DNA of 64,000 nt from Fluviibacter phosphoraccumulans_A (GCA_036287865.1 CP126743.1:806001-870000), one strand, 5' to 3'. Shown: positions 16,055-26,103, numbered from the stretch's first letter. A program made the numbers and translations. The notes: generated from the letters alone by a model not told the origin.

Positions 16055-19000
16055 GTGGTCGTTTCTTTGCGCCAATTTATTAAACGTTCGACAGGCCTGT
16101 TTGCGATCCCGTTACAAGGGATTCGCGATCTCATTGCGCGCCGTTGGTTTCGTAGAACGGTCGGTTGGCTGTTGGCCGTTGTAATTGGTTTGTGGGTGGC
16201 TGCCGCTTGCGTGCTGCAATTCTGGTTGTTTCCTCGTCTGGATGATTATCGTGAGCCGTTGGCAGAGGCTGTTGGCAAGGCACTGGGCATAAAAGTCGAA
16301 GTCGGCCAAATATTGGGTGGTTGGGCGCATTTACACCCGAGCTTTGCCTTGAGCGATGTCGTGGTTTTCGATAGCAAATACCAGCCGGCGGTGCAATTAA
16401 GTCAGGTGAAGGCAGAGATCGCCTGGTTGCCTTTGCTGACAGGTAATCTAAGCTTCCGCGCACTGACTATTGAGACACCAAATCTGGATTTTCGTCGCGA
16501 TGCAGCGGGGCATTTGTTCTTGTCTGGTTTGCCGCTCGATGGTGGCGGTGATTTCAGAGTTGATGCGTTGCTAGAGCAAGGCAAAGTGAACCTGCGCAGT
16601 GGAAAAGTTGTTTGGTCAGATGCGATGCGTCGTTCGCCATCACTAACCCTGAGTGATGTTTCATTGCGTTTGGATAGTCGTGGTGCGCAACACCAATTGG
16701 AGATTGCGCTGACCCCGCCAGATCCGTTGGGTAAGCCTTTAGGCGTCCGCGTCGAATGGATTGGTCGTAGTTTTAGTGAATTGGACTCCTGGCAAACTAA
16801 AATTGCTTTGAAAACCAAAGAAATTGATTTGGCGGGTTGGTCGACCTGGATCGACTATCCGGTGCCCATCGCTTCAGGTAAGGCCAATTTTGACCTTACG
16901 GTCTCTGCTCGTGGGTTAGAGTTGACCCAGGTCGATGGGGCTGTTGCCATCGCAGATATGAAAGCGCAACTGGCTCCCGGTATTAAGCCGCTGCAGCTTA
17001 AACGGTTTTCATCGGATATAGAGTTTCATCGGCAGGTAAATGGCAAGACCCTTCAGTTGAAGCTGAATGACCTTGCCTATACTGATGCGGTAGGAAAAAC
17101 CGAACCGCCAACTGATATTTTTGTTAAACGCACCCTCGGTTTTGCTGATGAAAAGCAAACGCAGGATCTCACTCTTCAAGCCTCTCGGCTTGATCTTGCT
17201 CGTTTAAGAGAAGTGGTTGAGTCTTTGCCGATTCCAATGCAATTCCGCCAGCAGTTAGAAAAGGCTGCGCCATCAGGCACGTTACAAAAGTTTAGAGCCC
17301 ACGGCCTTGTGATCGGTGACGCGTTGGCTGAGTATTCCGCACAAGGCTCTTTCAAGGACATTGCCATTCGTTCAGACGATGGTTTGAAGTTTGTTAAAGG
17401 ACTGACTGGCAAGATCGACATGACGCACCGAGAGGGCAAGTTGGTCTTGAATAGCGAAAATAGCGTGCTTGCCGCACCTAATGTGTTGCCAGTTAACCAA
17501 GTCTCGCTGGATCAATTAACTGGGCAGATTAACTGGAAGAAAACAGTTGATCTGATTGCCGTTAAGGTTAAAGACTTACAGTTGCGTAACGCAGACCTAC
17601 AGGCTGAGGCGAACGGCAAATGGTCAGGTGAAATGAGTCAGACTGCATCCGAGATGGATAAAGCAGGTACCGTTGATATGAAGATTGTCTTTGATTATGC
17701 GAAGACAGAAAGCGGCTGGAAATATATTCCACTGAGTGCGTCTCCCGATATTTCAAAGTGGGTAAAAGGCGCGGTGTCAGGGGGCTCGATTTCCGGGTTT
17801 CGTATTGAAATGGACGGCCAGGTATGGGGTATGCCCTACGGGTCGCCCGAGGCGGGCGCTGCCCCAGGTTCAAGTGCGGCCGTGGGTGCGCCTGGTAAGT
17901 TCTACCTCGGCTTTAAGACTAAAAACCTGACCGTGAAATATGCAGACGGATATCCATCCCTGGAAAATCTGGATGCCGGTTTTGATATGAACCAGAATCA
18001 GATCAAGATTGTGGCCAACAAAGGTCAGATCAATGGCATGAAATTCTCGGCGATCAAGGCTGATATGGCCGACGTGAGTGCCTATGAAAACCATCTGCTC
18101 GTTTCAGGTCAGGCAGAGGGACCCACGTCCAGCGCAGTGAGCTTTCTGAAAGATATCCCGCTAGCAGATCATACCCATCATTTTGCAGACGAGATGAGCG
18201 CTGAAGGTAATGGTAAGCTGGATATTGCCGTAAACCTGAATATGCTGAATGCCTCGGATGTCAAAATACAGGGACAGTATGTTTTCCTGAACAATAAATT
18301 AGCTGTTGTGCCTGGCGCGCCGCGCGTAGATGCGGTTAATGGCACAATCAGGTTCAGCGAAGGCACGATTGATAGTAATGATTTGCAGGGGCAATGGTCG
18401 GGCGAGCCTTTGGCTATTCGCATAGTGACAGATGACAAGGGTGCCAGTATTAATGCGAGCGGTCGTGCCAATGTCGCGGATTTGCGCAACCACTACAATT
18501 TGCCTCTTTTTGATCAGCTTTCGGGTAAAACAAACTGGCAGGCCAAGGTAGTCATGAAAGGCGATAGGGTTGATTTAAACCTCGTGTCAGATTTGAAAGG
18601 GGTCGCGTCATCGTTGCCCGATCCGTTTAATAAGAGTGCGAGTAGCAACATACCATTGTTGGTTTCCCGACAAAGCGCCCCAGTGTCAGGGCGAAAAAGA
18701 GGCGATACGGTAAACCAGATTTGGCGAATGACATTAGGCGGTGCGGCTTCAGCAACCATAGGCGTGAATACCAAAGGTCAGGTAGTACGCGGCAAGGTGT
18801 TAATGGGTTCTGGACAGGCTCAGGCAATGCCCGATCAGCCTGGTTTGCAGCTGGAATCGTTAAAGCCCGTTGATCTGGATTTCTGGATGAAAGCTTTTGA
18901 TCTGGGAAGCAGCCGCCAGGCTAGTCCATCGAGTGGACAGCGAGCGCCAATGTTGCCATTGGCGATTGCAGTGAAGGCGCCGCTGGTTAATGCCTTCGGC

Positions 19001-20194
19001 AGAAAGTTTCAGGATTTTAAGGCCAGCGTGCAAACGGCAGCAGATCACACGACGGTTCATATGAATAGTCGAGAACTGCAGGGGTTGATTGACTGGTATC
19101 CACCGGGGACAGCGGATGGCGCAGAACGTGGCACGCTTCAGGGCCGATTGTCTAAACTGGATCTGAGCGCAGCAACCGAGAACCAACCAGGAACAACGAG
19201 CAATCTCAAGCAGGAGATTAACTCGCTACCCGACCTGTCTATTAAAGTCGATGAGTTGTACTGGCAAGGAAAGCCCTGGGGTAAGTTGAGCTTTCGTGCG
19301 CGGAACCAGAAGGTTGGCCAAAATCAGTCATGGCGAATCGATCCGTTTTTACTTGAGGGTGCGGATCTTAAGTTTAATGGACGACTTAATTGGGTCGTCC
19401 AGGCCAACAAAGGGAATGCGCCGGTTAACCTTACCTCCATGGATTTCAAGCTAAATAGTCCGCAAGTGGGAAACCTGCTGACCAAATTAGGCTTTCCGGG
19501 CACAGTAAAGCGAGGGGTCGCTACGATGGAAGGTCAGGTGAGTTGGCCCGCAACCCCGTTTGGTTTTGACCAGGCAACGCTTTCGGGCAATTTTAAAATG
19601 ACGGCCAAAGATGGGCAATTTTCAAAAATGGATCCCGGGGTCGGTAGATTATTGGGCCTATTGTCGCTTCAGTCGTTGCCGCAACGTTTTTCATTGGACT
19701 TCCGCGACATTTTTAGTGAAGGCTTAGCCTTTGAAGCAATCCAGGGACGATTTGATATCCGCGATGGCCTCATGAAAACATCGGATCTTGAAATGGATAC
19801 GCCGTCCGCCGTGGTTCTGATGAATGGCGAAACAAACCTCGCCAATCAGACGCAGGATGTTGTGGTGACAGTCCGACCGACATTAAGCAACAGTGTTGCA
19901 TTGGGCGTTACCGTGCTTAATCCCATAGCGGGTGCCGTGACATTCGCAGCGCAAAAGGTGCTGGGTGATCCTTTGAGCAAAGTCTTTTCGTTTAAGTACC
20001 ACATAACGGGAACCTGGTCTGATCCACTCGTCGATAAGGAATCCTTGGCGACAGATGCTGTTAAAACCGGCAAGGCGGCAGCAGACTTGCCTGGCAAAGC
20101 TGTCTCGGCAATTGGTGCCGCGGTTATGCCAGTGACGGATCCATCGGCTAATCCATCGGAGGCGCCTGCTGCCGCCTCCGCAAAAGCGCCGTAA
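16055..20194 (+). CDS. YhdP-family giant AsmA-like inner-membrane protein
   Basis: At 1379 residues this is the largest protein here. It has one N-terminal membrane helix (residues ~34-56, VGWLLAVVIGLWVAAACVL) and a very long periplasmic body rich in beta-strand repeats (DUF3971/AsmA-like C-terminal domains). The YhdP/TamB/AsmA family forms hydrophobic-grooved bridges thought to carry phospholipids from the inner to the outer membrane. The family-like C-terminal block on mature function (FSMKYHITGTWSDP type) appears as FSFKYHITGTWSDP near residue 1313. The start is GTG 16055; no nearby ATG fits. The nitrilase gene follows after 3 nt and tldD 2 nt after that, the order found around yhdP in many proteobacteria. 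Confidence 0.88.
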   Translation: MVVSLRQFIKRSTGLFAIPLQGIRDLIARRWFRRTVGWLLAVVIGLWVAAACVLQFWLFPRLDDYREPLAEAVGKALGIKVEVGQILGGWAHLHPSFALSDVVVFDSKYQPAVQLSQVKAEIAWLPLLTGNLSFRALTIETPNLDFRRDAAGHLFLSGLPLDGGGDFRVDALLEQGKVNLRSGKVVWSDAMRRSPSLTLSDVSLRLDSRGAQHQLEIALTPPDPLGKPLGVRVEWIGRSFSELDSWQTKIALKTKEIDLAGWSTWIDYPVPIASGKANFDLTVSARGLELTQVDGAVAIADMKAQLAPGIKPLQLKRFSSDIEFHRQVNGKTLQLKLNDLAYTDAVGKTEPPTDIFVKRTLGFADEKQTQDLTLQASRLDLARLREVVESLPIPMQFRQQLEKAAPSGTLQKFRAHGLVIGDALAEYSAQGSFKDIAIRSDDGLKFVKGLTGKIDMTHREGKLVLNSENSVLAAPNVLPVNQVSLDQLTGQINWKKTVDLIAVKVKDLQLRNADLQAEANGKWSGEMSQTASEMDKAGTVDMKIVFDYAKTESGWKYIPLSASPDISKWVKGAVSGGSISGFRIEMDGQVWGMPYGSPEAGAAPGSSAAVGAPGKFYLGFKTKNLTVKYADGYPSLENLDAGFDMNQNQIKIVANKGQINGMKFSAIKADMADVSAYENHLLVSGQAEGPTSSAVSFLKDIPLADHTHHFADEMSAEGNGKLDIAVNLNMLNASDVKIQGQYVFLNNKLAVVPGAPRVDAVNGTIRFSEGTIDSNDLQGQWSGEPLAIRIVTDDKGASINASGRANVADLRNHYNLPLFDQLSGKTNWQAKVVMKGDRVDLNLVSDLKGVASSLPDPFNKSASSNIPLLVSRQSAPVSGRKRGDTVNQIWRMTLGGAASATIGVNTKGQVVRGKVLMGSGQAQAMPDQPGLQLESLKPVDLDFWMKAFDLGSSRQASPSSGQRAPMLPLAIAVKAPLVNAFGRKFQDFKASVQTAADHTTVHMNSRELQGLIDWYPPGTADGAERGTLQGRLSKLDLSAATENQPGTTSNLKQEINSLPDLSIKVDELYWQGKPWGKLSFRARNQKVGQNQSWRIDPFLLEGADLKFNGRLNWVVQANKGNAPVNLTSMDFKLNSPQVGNLLTKLGFPGTVKRGVATMEGQVSWPATPFGFDQATLSGNFKMTAKDGQFSKMDPGVGRLLGLLSLQSLPQRFSLDFRDIFSEGLAFEAIQGRFDIRDGLMKTSDLEMDTPSAVVLMNGETNLANQTQDVVVTVRPTLSNSVALGVTVLNPIAGAVTFAAQKVLGDPLSKVFSFKYHITGTWSDPLVDKESLATDAVKTGKAAADLPGKAVSAIGAAVMPVTDPSANPSEAPAAASAKAP

Positions 20195-20197
20195 GCC

Positions 20198-21004
20198 ATG
20201 ACAGATCTGATACGCATGGCCAGCGTGCAAATGGTTTCAGCCCCGCGGGTTGAGGACAATCTACACGCATTAAACCGCCTCGTCCGGGGCGCAGCCGCAG
20301 ACGGTGCGCAACTGGTTGTGTTGCCTGAATTTTTCCCGATGATTGGTGCCTCGGATGAGACAAGACTGGCTATTCGCGAAACACCGCAGGGGGGTCCGCT
20401 ACAGAACTTTCTGTCCGGTTTGGCAAAGGAGCTCGGTGTTTTTCTGGTGGGCGGCTCAATACCTATGGCTGGTTCAGACCCAACACGCGCTTTGAATAGC
20501 ACCTTGGTATTTGATCCCACAGGCGAACAAGTTTCTCGATATGACAAGATGCATCTGTTTGGATTTAAAGCGGGTGCAGAAGCCTACGATGAGTCGCTTA
20601 GCATCGAGGCCGGTAATCAACCTGTTGCGTTTGATACGCCTTTTGCGCGAATTGGCTTGTCGATTTGTTATGACCTGCGTTTTCCAGAATACTTTCGGGC
20701 CTTGGGACCAGTCGATATTCTGGTGTTGCCAGCAGCATTTACAGCAACAACGGGTGAGGCGCATTGGGAAGTGCTCTTGCGCGCCCGCGCCATAGAAAAC
20801 CAGTGTTACGTCATTGCCAGTGCACAGGGTGGGCGCCACGAAACGGGTCGTAAAACCTGGGGGCACAGCATGATCATTGATCCATGGGGCGAGATTATGG
20901 GCGTGTTGCCGACCGGGGAGGGTTGGGTTTGCGCTGACTTTAATCGCCAGCGCATTGAGACCGTGCGCCATCGTTTACCAGCCCTTAAACATCGTAGAAT
21001 CTGA
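20198..21004 (+). CDS. Carbon-nitrogen hydrolase (nitrilase superfamily, Nit/omega-amidase-like)
   Basis: Nitrilase-superfamily hydrolases cleave amide C-N bonds; members at this locus resemble Nit1/YafV-type amidases that repair deaminated glutathione or act on omega-amides. The catalytic triad is visible: Glu44 in VVLPEFF, Lys in YDKMHLFGF, and Cys in LSICYDLRFPE. The 268-residue length is standard. It sits between the yhdP-like gene and tldD with gaps of 3 and 2 nt, so it is translated in the same operon. The exact substrate cannot be read from the sequence. Confidence 0.9.
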   Translation: MTDLIRMASVQMVSAPRVEDNLHALNRLVRGAAADGAQLVVLPEFFPMIGASDETRLAIRETPQGGPLQNFLSGLAKELGVFLVGGSIPMAGSDPTRALNSTLVFDPTGEQVSRYDKMHLFGFKAGAEAYDESLSIEAGNQPVAFDTPFARIGLSICYDLRFPEYFRALGPVDILVLPAAFTATTGEAHWEVLLRARAIENQCYVIASAQGGRHETGRKTWGHSMIIDPWGEIMGVLPTGEGWVCADFNRQRIETVRHRLPALKHRRI

Positions 21005-21006
21005 GC

Positions 21007-22485
21007 ATGACCCAGAAATTAACTGTAAACACCCCTTTGGCAGCAATCGACGTTGCCGAAAACCTGTTGTTGGAATCACATGAGTTGACTGCAACGCAAG
21101 TCGAGTCCGTACTTGGCAATATCATGCAGTCTCAGGTGGACGATGCAGACATTTATTTCCAGACCACGCGATCAGAGGGTTGGAGTCTGGAAGAGGGGAT
21201 TGTTAAAGCGGGTAGTTTTAGTATTGATCAGGGTGTGGGTGTGCGTGCCATTAGTGGCGAGAAAACGGCATTTGCCTATTCTGATGATGTGTCATTGCCG
21301 TCTTTGAAGTCGGCGAGTGCGGCTGTTCGCGAGATTGGTGCGAGCGGCAATACGCAGTCAGTAGCGGCAGGGCGTGGCTCAGGTTTGTTGACCAGCGCAG
21401 ATCGCTATTTGCCATTAGATCCCATTGCGTTATTGGAAGCGCCTGCCAAAGTGGCTATGTTGGAAAAGCTGGAGCAACTGGCGCGCGCAATTGACCCACG
21501 TGTCAAGCAAGTGATAGCCTCTCTGTCTGGTGAATACGATGTTGTGATGGTGCAGCGGGCTGATGGCCAACGTATTGCGGACATTCGACCGCTCGTGCGT
21601 GTGGGGGTCACGGTGATTGTTGAGCAGAACGGGCGGCGCGAACAAGGGTATGCGGGTGGTGGTGGTCGAACGGATTATGCGTACTTCAGCGATGAGGTGC
21701 TTGCCAAATATGCGCGCGAGGCCGTCCATCAGGCCGTGGTTAATCTGGATGCCCGTCCGGCACCAGCGGGTCAGATGAGTGTTGTTCTGGGTCCCGGTTG
21801 GCCCGGTATATTGCTCCATGAAGCCATTGGTCATGGATTAGAAGGCGATTTCAATCGCAAAGGCAGCTCAGCGTTTGCTAACCGTATTGGCGAACGCGTC
21901 GCCGCACCCGGAGTGACCGTGGTTGACGATGGCACGCTATCTGGCCGTCGTGGTTCCCTCAATGTAGATGATGAAGGCACGCCTGCCCAGCAGACGGTAT
22001 TGATCGAAGACGGTATTCTCAAAGGCTACATTCAGGATACGCATAATGCACGCCTCATGGGTGTAGCCCCAACCGGCAATGGCCGACGTGAATCCTATGC
22101 ACATTTGCCGTTGCCGCGCATGACGAATACCTACATGATGGCGGGTCAGCCTGATCCAGCTGAGATCCTCGCATCTATTGATTGCGGTATTTATGCGGTT
22201 AATTTTGGTGGCGGTCAGGTCGACATCACCAATGGCAAATTTGTGTTCTCGATGTCAGAAGCTTATTGGGTTGAGAACGGTAAGATCCAGTATCCGATCA
22301 AAGGCGCTACGCTGATCGGCAATGGTCCAGATGCGCTAACGCGCGTGAGTATGATCGGCAACGATCTGGTGCTCGATTCCGGGGTGGGTACCTGCGGCAA
22401 GGAAGGCCAGAGCGTACCTGTCGGGGTAGGCCAGCCAACGTTACGAATTGATGGCTTAACGGTCGGCGGCACCGATTCGGCCTGA
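21007..22485 (+). CDS. tldD: Metalloprotease TldD
   Basis: TldD with its partner PmbA (TldE) forms a zinc protease that degrades unfolded peptides and matures modified peptides such as microcin B17. Only TldD carries the zinc motif, here HEAIGH at residues 271-276 in LLHEAIGHGLEGDF. The length of 492 is near the usual 481. A further conserved block, DDEGTPAQQTVLIEDGILKGY, follows, then RRESYAHLPLPRMTNTYM. The gene ends the yhdP-nitrilase-tldD unit and converges with the DUF2069 gene. pmbA is not in the window. Confidence 0.96.
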   Translation: MTQKLTVNTPLAAIDVAENLLLESHELTATQVESVLGNIMQSQVDDADIYFQTTRSEGWSLEEGIVKAGSFSIDQGVGVRAISGEKTAFAYSDDVSLPSLKSASAAVREIGASGNTQSVAAGRGSGLLTSADRYLPLDPIALLEAPAKVAMLEKLEQLARAIDPRVKQVIASLSGEYDVVMVQRADGQRIADIRPLVRVGVTVIVEQNGRREQGYAGGGGRTDYAYFSDEVLAKYAREAVHQAVVNLDARPAPAGQMSVVLGPGWPGILLHEAIGHGLEGDFNRKGSSAFANRIGERVAAPGVTVVDDGTLSGRRGSLNVDDEGTPAQQTVLIEDGILKGYIQDTHNARLMGVAPTGNGRRESYAHLPLPRMTNTYMMAGQPDPAEILASIDCGIYAVNFGGGQVDITNGKFVFSMSEAYWVENGKIQYPIKGATLIGNGPDALTRVSMIGNDLVLDSGVGTCGKEGQSVPVGVGQPTLRIDGLTVGGTDSA

Positions 22486-22492
22486 TTTGCTT

Positions 22493-22900
22493 TCAACGAC
22501 GTTTTTTGCGTGCGTGCTTCAGCTCTGGGTTGGTTAATGAGGGTCGCGTGTCGTAGCAGAACATGAGAACGCTAACGAAGTAAAGGCTAGATAGCGCGGT
22601 TTCAATCACGGCGAGCCATTGACTGGTTCCTGTATCGCTGGTTGCGCGCACAAGACCTTCCGTAAGATAAGCCAGGATGAGCAAGGAAGACCATTGATAG
22701 GTGTAACGTTTGCCGTTGAGCAAACCTCGTAGCGGCAGCAGAAGTGGTACTGCCTTCAGCATAAGCCAGGAGCCGCCAGGACGTATCGGCGCCAACCAGC
22801 GCTCCCAGAGCAGTGAAAGCACAATCAGTGCCAGTAAGGATATAACTGCAGCCCGGCGTAGGCGGGCGAGTTTGAGCTGAAGCGAGCTTGCTGCGTCCAT
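22493..22900 (-). CDS. DUF2069 family membrane protein
   Basis: A 135-residue protein with four hydrophobic segments (residues ~16-33, 42-57, 68-84 and 96-115) and a basic C-terminal tail ending ARKKRR. It fits the DUF2069 family of small inner-membrane proteins, which in proteobacteria is commonly found next to wrbA. No function is established. It starts 5 nt after wrbA ends, so the two are co-transcribed. Confidence 0.75.
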   Translation of the reverse strand: MDAASSLQLKLARLRRAAVISLLALIVLSLLWERWLAPIRPGGSWLMLKAVPLLLPLRGLLNGKRYTYQWSSLLILAYLTEGLVRATSDTGTSQWLAVIETALSSLYFVSVLMFCYDTRPSLTNPELKHARKKRR

Positions 22901-22905
22901 GTTTG

Positions 22906-23499
22906 CTACTTTAGAAGTTGACAGGCGGTCTCGGCCAAGCGCTTACCGAGGCTTTTGCCGAGACTGATTTCATCCGCTGTTAGCGTTGAGTTGCCGTTAG
23001 TGCCGGCGATATGGCTCGCACCATAGGGCGTGCCGCCACTTTGGGTTTCGGATAGGGCGACTTCGCTGTAAGGCAGCCCGAGAAGCAGCATGCCATGATG
23101 AAAAAGGGGCAGCATCATGCTCAATAGGGTGCTCTCGTTACCGCCGTGCATACTGCCTGAGGAGGTAAAAACAGCCGCTGGCTTGCCAATTAGTTCGCCC
23201 GATAGCCAGCTGGTTACCGTGCCATCCCAAAAATATTTCATAGGTGCAGCCATATTGCCAAAACGTACCGGGCTGCCCAGTGCGAGACCTGAGCATTCGG
23301 CCAGATCCTCTAGTGTTACGTAGGGTGCGCCAGAGTCGGGGATAGCTGCTTCGCTCGCTTCACAAACGGTGCTGACACGCGGGACCGTGCGAATAATCGC
23401 TCCTGCGCCAGGCACACTATCTATGCCATGGGCTATGGCGCGAGCCAAAGCTTCCACGGAACCTTTTTGGCTGCAGTACAAAACAAGAATTTTATGCAT
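22906..23499 (-). CDS. wrbA: NAD(P)H:quinone oxidoreductase WrbA
   Basis: WrbA is a tetrameric FMN flavodoxin-like enzyme that reduces quinones by two electrons and limits oxidative stress. The N-terminal FMN phosphate loop reads YCSQKGSVEALARAI (residues 9-23). The WrbA-specific blocks GSPVRFGNMAAPMKYFWD and FTSSGSMHGGNESTLLSM follow, and the GASHIAG block is near the C-terminus. The length of 197 is standard. It is in an operon with the DUF2069 gene and is divergent from yihY. Confidence 0.93.
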   Translation of the reverse strand: MHKILVLYCSQKGSVEALARAIAHGIDSVPGAGAIIRTVPRVSTVCEASEAAIPDSGAPYVTLEDLAECSGLALGSPVRFGNMAAPMKYFWDGTVTSWLSGELIGKPAAVFTSSGSMHGGNESTLLSMMLPLFHHGMLLLGLPYSEVALSETQSGGTPYGASHIAGTNGNSTLTADEISLGKSLGKRLAETACQLLK

Positions 23500-23595
23500 G
23501 CCGTATCATACCTGCGACTCTCACTCCGTGCCTGAGGTGCCTTAACGGCCTGACTATAGAAGCACTCTCCGATTTCGCCATCGTCCATAGCGCCT

Positions 23596-24412
23596 TTGAT
23601 CCGGCTAATTCGGTTGAAGTTTCAACCGGTCATTGCGCTGTTGTCGCGAATTCGTGCCGATGAATTGGATGTGGTTGTCGCCTGGTTGGCCTACACAACG
23701 CTATTGTCACTGGTACCGCTGGTAGCATTGGTCATTGTGATTGCGACCTATGTGCCGGGTTTTGCCGAAGTTCATACCGCTTTTGACCAGCTGCTCGTGT
23801 CGATAGCGAGTTATACATTAACCTTTTCAGTCAATGCGACGCGTTATACCGTGGTTGGCATGGGTTTTTTACTCGTGGTTGTTTGGGCGATGTTCTGGGC
23901 AATTGAGCAAGCTTTTAATCGTGTCTGGCGGCTTCACCCGGATCGGCGGTTTTTGCACCGGCTGGCCCATTATCTGTTGCTGCTATGTATTGTTCCGGTC
24001 GTCCTGGGGATGGGGTTCGCCGGGTTGATGTGGGCTTTATCGATGTCGATGGTTTTTTTGTGAGCCACAGTGGGTGAGACGTTTGGTTTCAGGTGCAGTG
24101 GCAACCATGACGTTGACCGCATTTTTAGCCTGGCTCAATTTTGTGCTGCCTAATTGCCATGTGCGCATCCGGTATGCGCTTATTGGTGGGTTTTTCTCAG
24201 CGGTTGGCATTTCGTTGCTGCAATGGGGATTTGGTCAGTACTTACAAAAGTTCTCGTCGTTCACCGCAATTTACGGCGCGTTTTCGATCCTGCCGGTTTT
24301 TCTGCTCTGGCTGTATCTGTGCTGGGTGATGGTGCTGCTGGGCTGTGTGGTGACCGCTGAACTGTCGGACTCTCCCGGACGGCAACATAAAGCTGCACGA
24401 TATTTAAGCTAA
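23596..24412 (+). pseudogene. yihY: YihY/BrkB-family membrane protein, frameshifted at a T7 tract
   Basis: This belongs to the YihY/virulence factor BrkB family (once misnamed RNase BN), inner-membrane proteins of unknown function with about six helices. The first frame (TTG 23596 to TGA 24061-24063) covers FQPVIALLSRIRADELDVVVAWLAYTTLLSLVPL-type sequence up to the fourth helix. The homology continues in the +1 frame from about 24060 (EPQWVRRLVSGAVATM...) to 24412. The break lies on seven T at 24053-24059. Six T would give one continuous frame of about 272 residues. It is either a slippage pseudogene, a homopolymer miscall or a slippage-dependent gene. wrbA is divergent upstream and pyrF follows 62 nt downstream. 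Confidence 0.82.
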
Positions 24413-24474
24413 AACGATCAGCGGGCATCTGTCATAATGCGCAGCGTTGTAATCCGATTGCTCAGGAGTCACTG

Positions 24475-25215
24475 ATGACCGCTTTGAATTCGACCGACCT
24501 TCGTTCCCAGATCAATGTGCCGCGCAATGAGCGCTTGATTGTTGCCTTGGATGTCGCTGATGCGGCCGAGGCCAAAGCGCTAGTTGAGCAACTGGGCAAT
24601 AGCGTCCAGTTCTACAAAGTCGGTATGGAGCTTTTTATGGCGGGCGGGTATTTTGAGCTGATTGACTGGCTCGGTGCGCGTGGCAAAAAAGTCTTTGTCG
24701 ATTTGAAATTCTTTGACGTGCCGGAAACGGTTCGTTCGGCAATTCGCGCCTTGGCTAAGCGCAAGGTGGCTTTTGCAACGATTCATGGCAATCAGGCCAT
24801 TATGGAAGCGGCGGGCAAAGGGAAGGGTGATCTGAAGGTGCTGGCAGTTACGGCGCTAACCAGCCTAGACAAAGGTGACCTGGATGATCTTGGTTTTCAG
24901 TGTGATATCGAACAGCTGGTGCTCTCGCGTGCACGCCGTTCTCTGGAAGCCGGTTGCGATGGCATCATTTCTTCAGGTCTGGAAGCGCCGTTGATTCGCA
25001 AAAAACTGGGCCCGCGCATCATGGTGGTCACACCGGGTATTCGCCCCGTCGAGAACCGCGTGTCAGATGATCAGAAGCGTACAGTCGATGTGTCCCAGGC
25101 CTTCCGTAATGGCGCTGACTATATCGTTATGGGTCGTCCAATCCGCGGTGCGGCAGACCCCAAAGCCGCTGCCGAAGCGGTTCAGGCTAGTATTGCAACG
25201 GCCTTTCCGGAGTAA
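24475..25215 (+). CDS. pyrF: Orotidine 5'-phosphate decarboxylase
   Basis: PyrF converts OMP to UMP, the last step of de novo pyrimidine synthesis, without a cofactor. The core motif reads FVDLKFFDVPETVR, with the catalytic Asp/Lys/Asp arrangement DLKFFD. The phosphate-binding C-terminal blocks VTPGIRP and DYIVMGRPI are also present. The 246-residue size fits the short (type 1, E. coli-like) form. The ATG follows AGGAG at a good distance. It is separated from yihY by 62 nt, within which a CATAAT (near 24436) may be a -10. Confidence 0.96.
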   Translation: MTALNSTDLRSQINVPRNERLIVALDVADAAEAKALVEQLGNSVQFYKVGMELFMAGGYFELIDWLGARGKKVFVDLKFFDVPETVRSAIRALAKRKVAFATIHGNQAIMEAAGKGKGDLKVLAVTALTSLDKGDLDDLGFQCDIEQLVLSRARRSLEAGCDGIISSGLEAPLIRKKLGPRIMVVTPGIRPVENRVSDDQKRTVDVSQAFRNGADYIVMGRPIRGAADPKAAAEAVQASIATAFPE

Positions 25216-25228
25216 AGCACGCTAGGGG

Positions 25229-25257
25229 TGGCGTTTCCGCCAATCGTGCTGTATACT
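25229..25257 (+). promoter_or_regulatory. Candidate promoter of the rpsP-rimM-trmD-rplS operon
   Basis: TATACT (25252-25257) with a poor TGGCGT -35 (25229-25234) at 17-nt spacing lies 33 nt before rpsP. Only the -10 is convincing. Confidence 0.4.
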
Positions 25258-25289
25258 CTGCGGTTTTCCTCTGTCCGGAAATCATCCGT

Positions 25290-25544
25290 ATGGTCGTTAT
25301 TCGTCTATCCCGTGGTGGCGCCAAAAAGCGTCCTTTCTATACTTTCGTCGTCGCTGACTCGCGTACGCGCCGTGATGGCCGTTTCGTCGAGCGTATCGGC
25401 TTCTACAACCCGGTTGCTTCGGGTGCAGAAGAGCCGATCCGTATCGATATGGATCGCCTGGCTTACTGGAAGAGCGTTGGTGCCCAAGTGTCGCCTCGTG
25501 TTGCCCTGCTAGCCAAGGGCTACGCTGCCAAGATTGCAGCCTAA
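25290..25544 (+). CDS. rpsP: 30S ribosomal protein S16
   Basis: The 84-residue protein begins MVVIRLSRGGAKKRPFYTFVVADSR, the S16 signature, and contains DGRFVERIGFYNP. S16 binds 16S rRNA during early 30S assembly. It is first in the conserved rpsP-rimM-trmD-rplS operon. Its last 11 nt overlap the TTG start of rimM, which suggests translational coupling. Confidence 0.98.
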   Translation: MVVIRLSRGGAKKRPFYTFVVADSRTRRDGRFVERIGFYNPVASGAEEPIRIDMDRLAYWKSVGAQVSPRVALLAKGYAAKIAA

Positions 25545-26103
25545 GTCTGTTGCACAAGATGGCGTAACGCAGCAGCGTTGCGTCATTCTAGGCCGCGTAG
25601 GCGCGGCTTACGGTATTAAGGGATGGTTTCATCTGCATCCCTTTGCCGATGATCCCGAAGGTTGGCAGCGAATGCCAACCTGGTGGGTGACTCCTAGTGA
25701 ACCTGATGCTGATGGGCTGTCGCTCTGGCGACCGGTTACCCCTGAATCATTGCGAGTGCACGGCGATGGGCTGGTGGTTAAACTAGCAGAAGTCGTCGAT
25801 CGAAATGGCTCGGAAGCGTTGCGCGGCTACTGGATTGGTGCGCCAAGAGAAAGTCTGCCTGAAACCTCGGGCGATGAATACTACTGGGCAGATCTCATCG
25901 GGTTAACGGTGCTTAATGCTGAGGGCGATACGCTCGGCCAAGTCGATCGACTGATTGAAACCGGTGCGAATGCGGTATTAATTGTTAAAGATCGCTCGAC
26001 AGAAAAGCCGCGTGAACGATTGATTCCATTTGTGGGTGATATTGTCAGTAACGTGGACAAGTCCACGGGCCAGATTTTGGTAAACTGGTCAGCAGACTGG
26101 TAG
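25534..26103 (+). CDS. rimM: Ribosome maturation factor RimM
   Basis: RimM binds S19 and helps mature the 30S head domain. The N-terminal RimM domain begins at VILGRVGAAYGIKGWFHLHPF. The C-terminal PRC-barrel-like domain contains EYYWADLIGLTVLNAEGDTLGQV and RLIPFVGDIV. The length of 189 is usual. In this frame the best start is TTG 25534, inside the last codons of rpsP; no ATG or GTG lies between it and the first conserved residues. trmD follows 17 nt later. Confidence 0.94.
   Translation: MQPKSVAQDGVTQQRCVILGRVGAAYGIKGWFHLHPFADDPEGWQRMPTWWVTPSEPDADGLSLWRPVTPESLRVHGDGLVVKLAEVVDRNGSEALRGYWIGAPRESLPETSGDEYYWADLIGLTVLNAEGDTLGQVDRLIETGANAVLIVKDRSTEKPRERLIPFVGDIVSNVDKSTGQILVNWSADW

Noticed and set aside
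25534..25544. rpsP-rimM overlap as a programmed frameshift
   Set aside because: No slippery run is present; an 11-nt overlap with a TTG start is explained by translational coupling.
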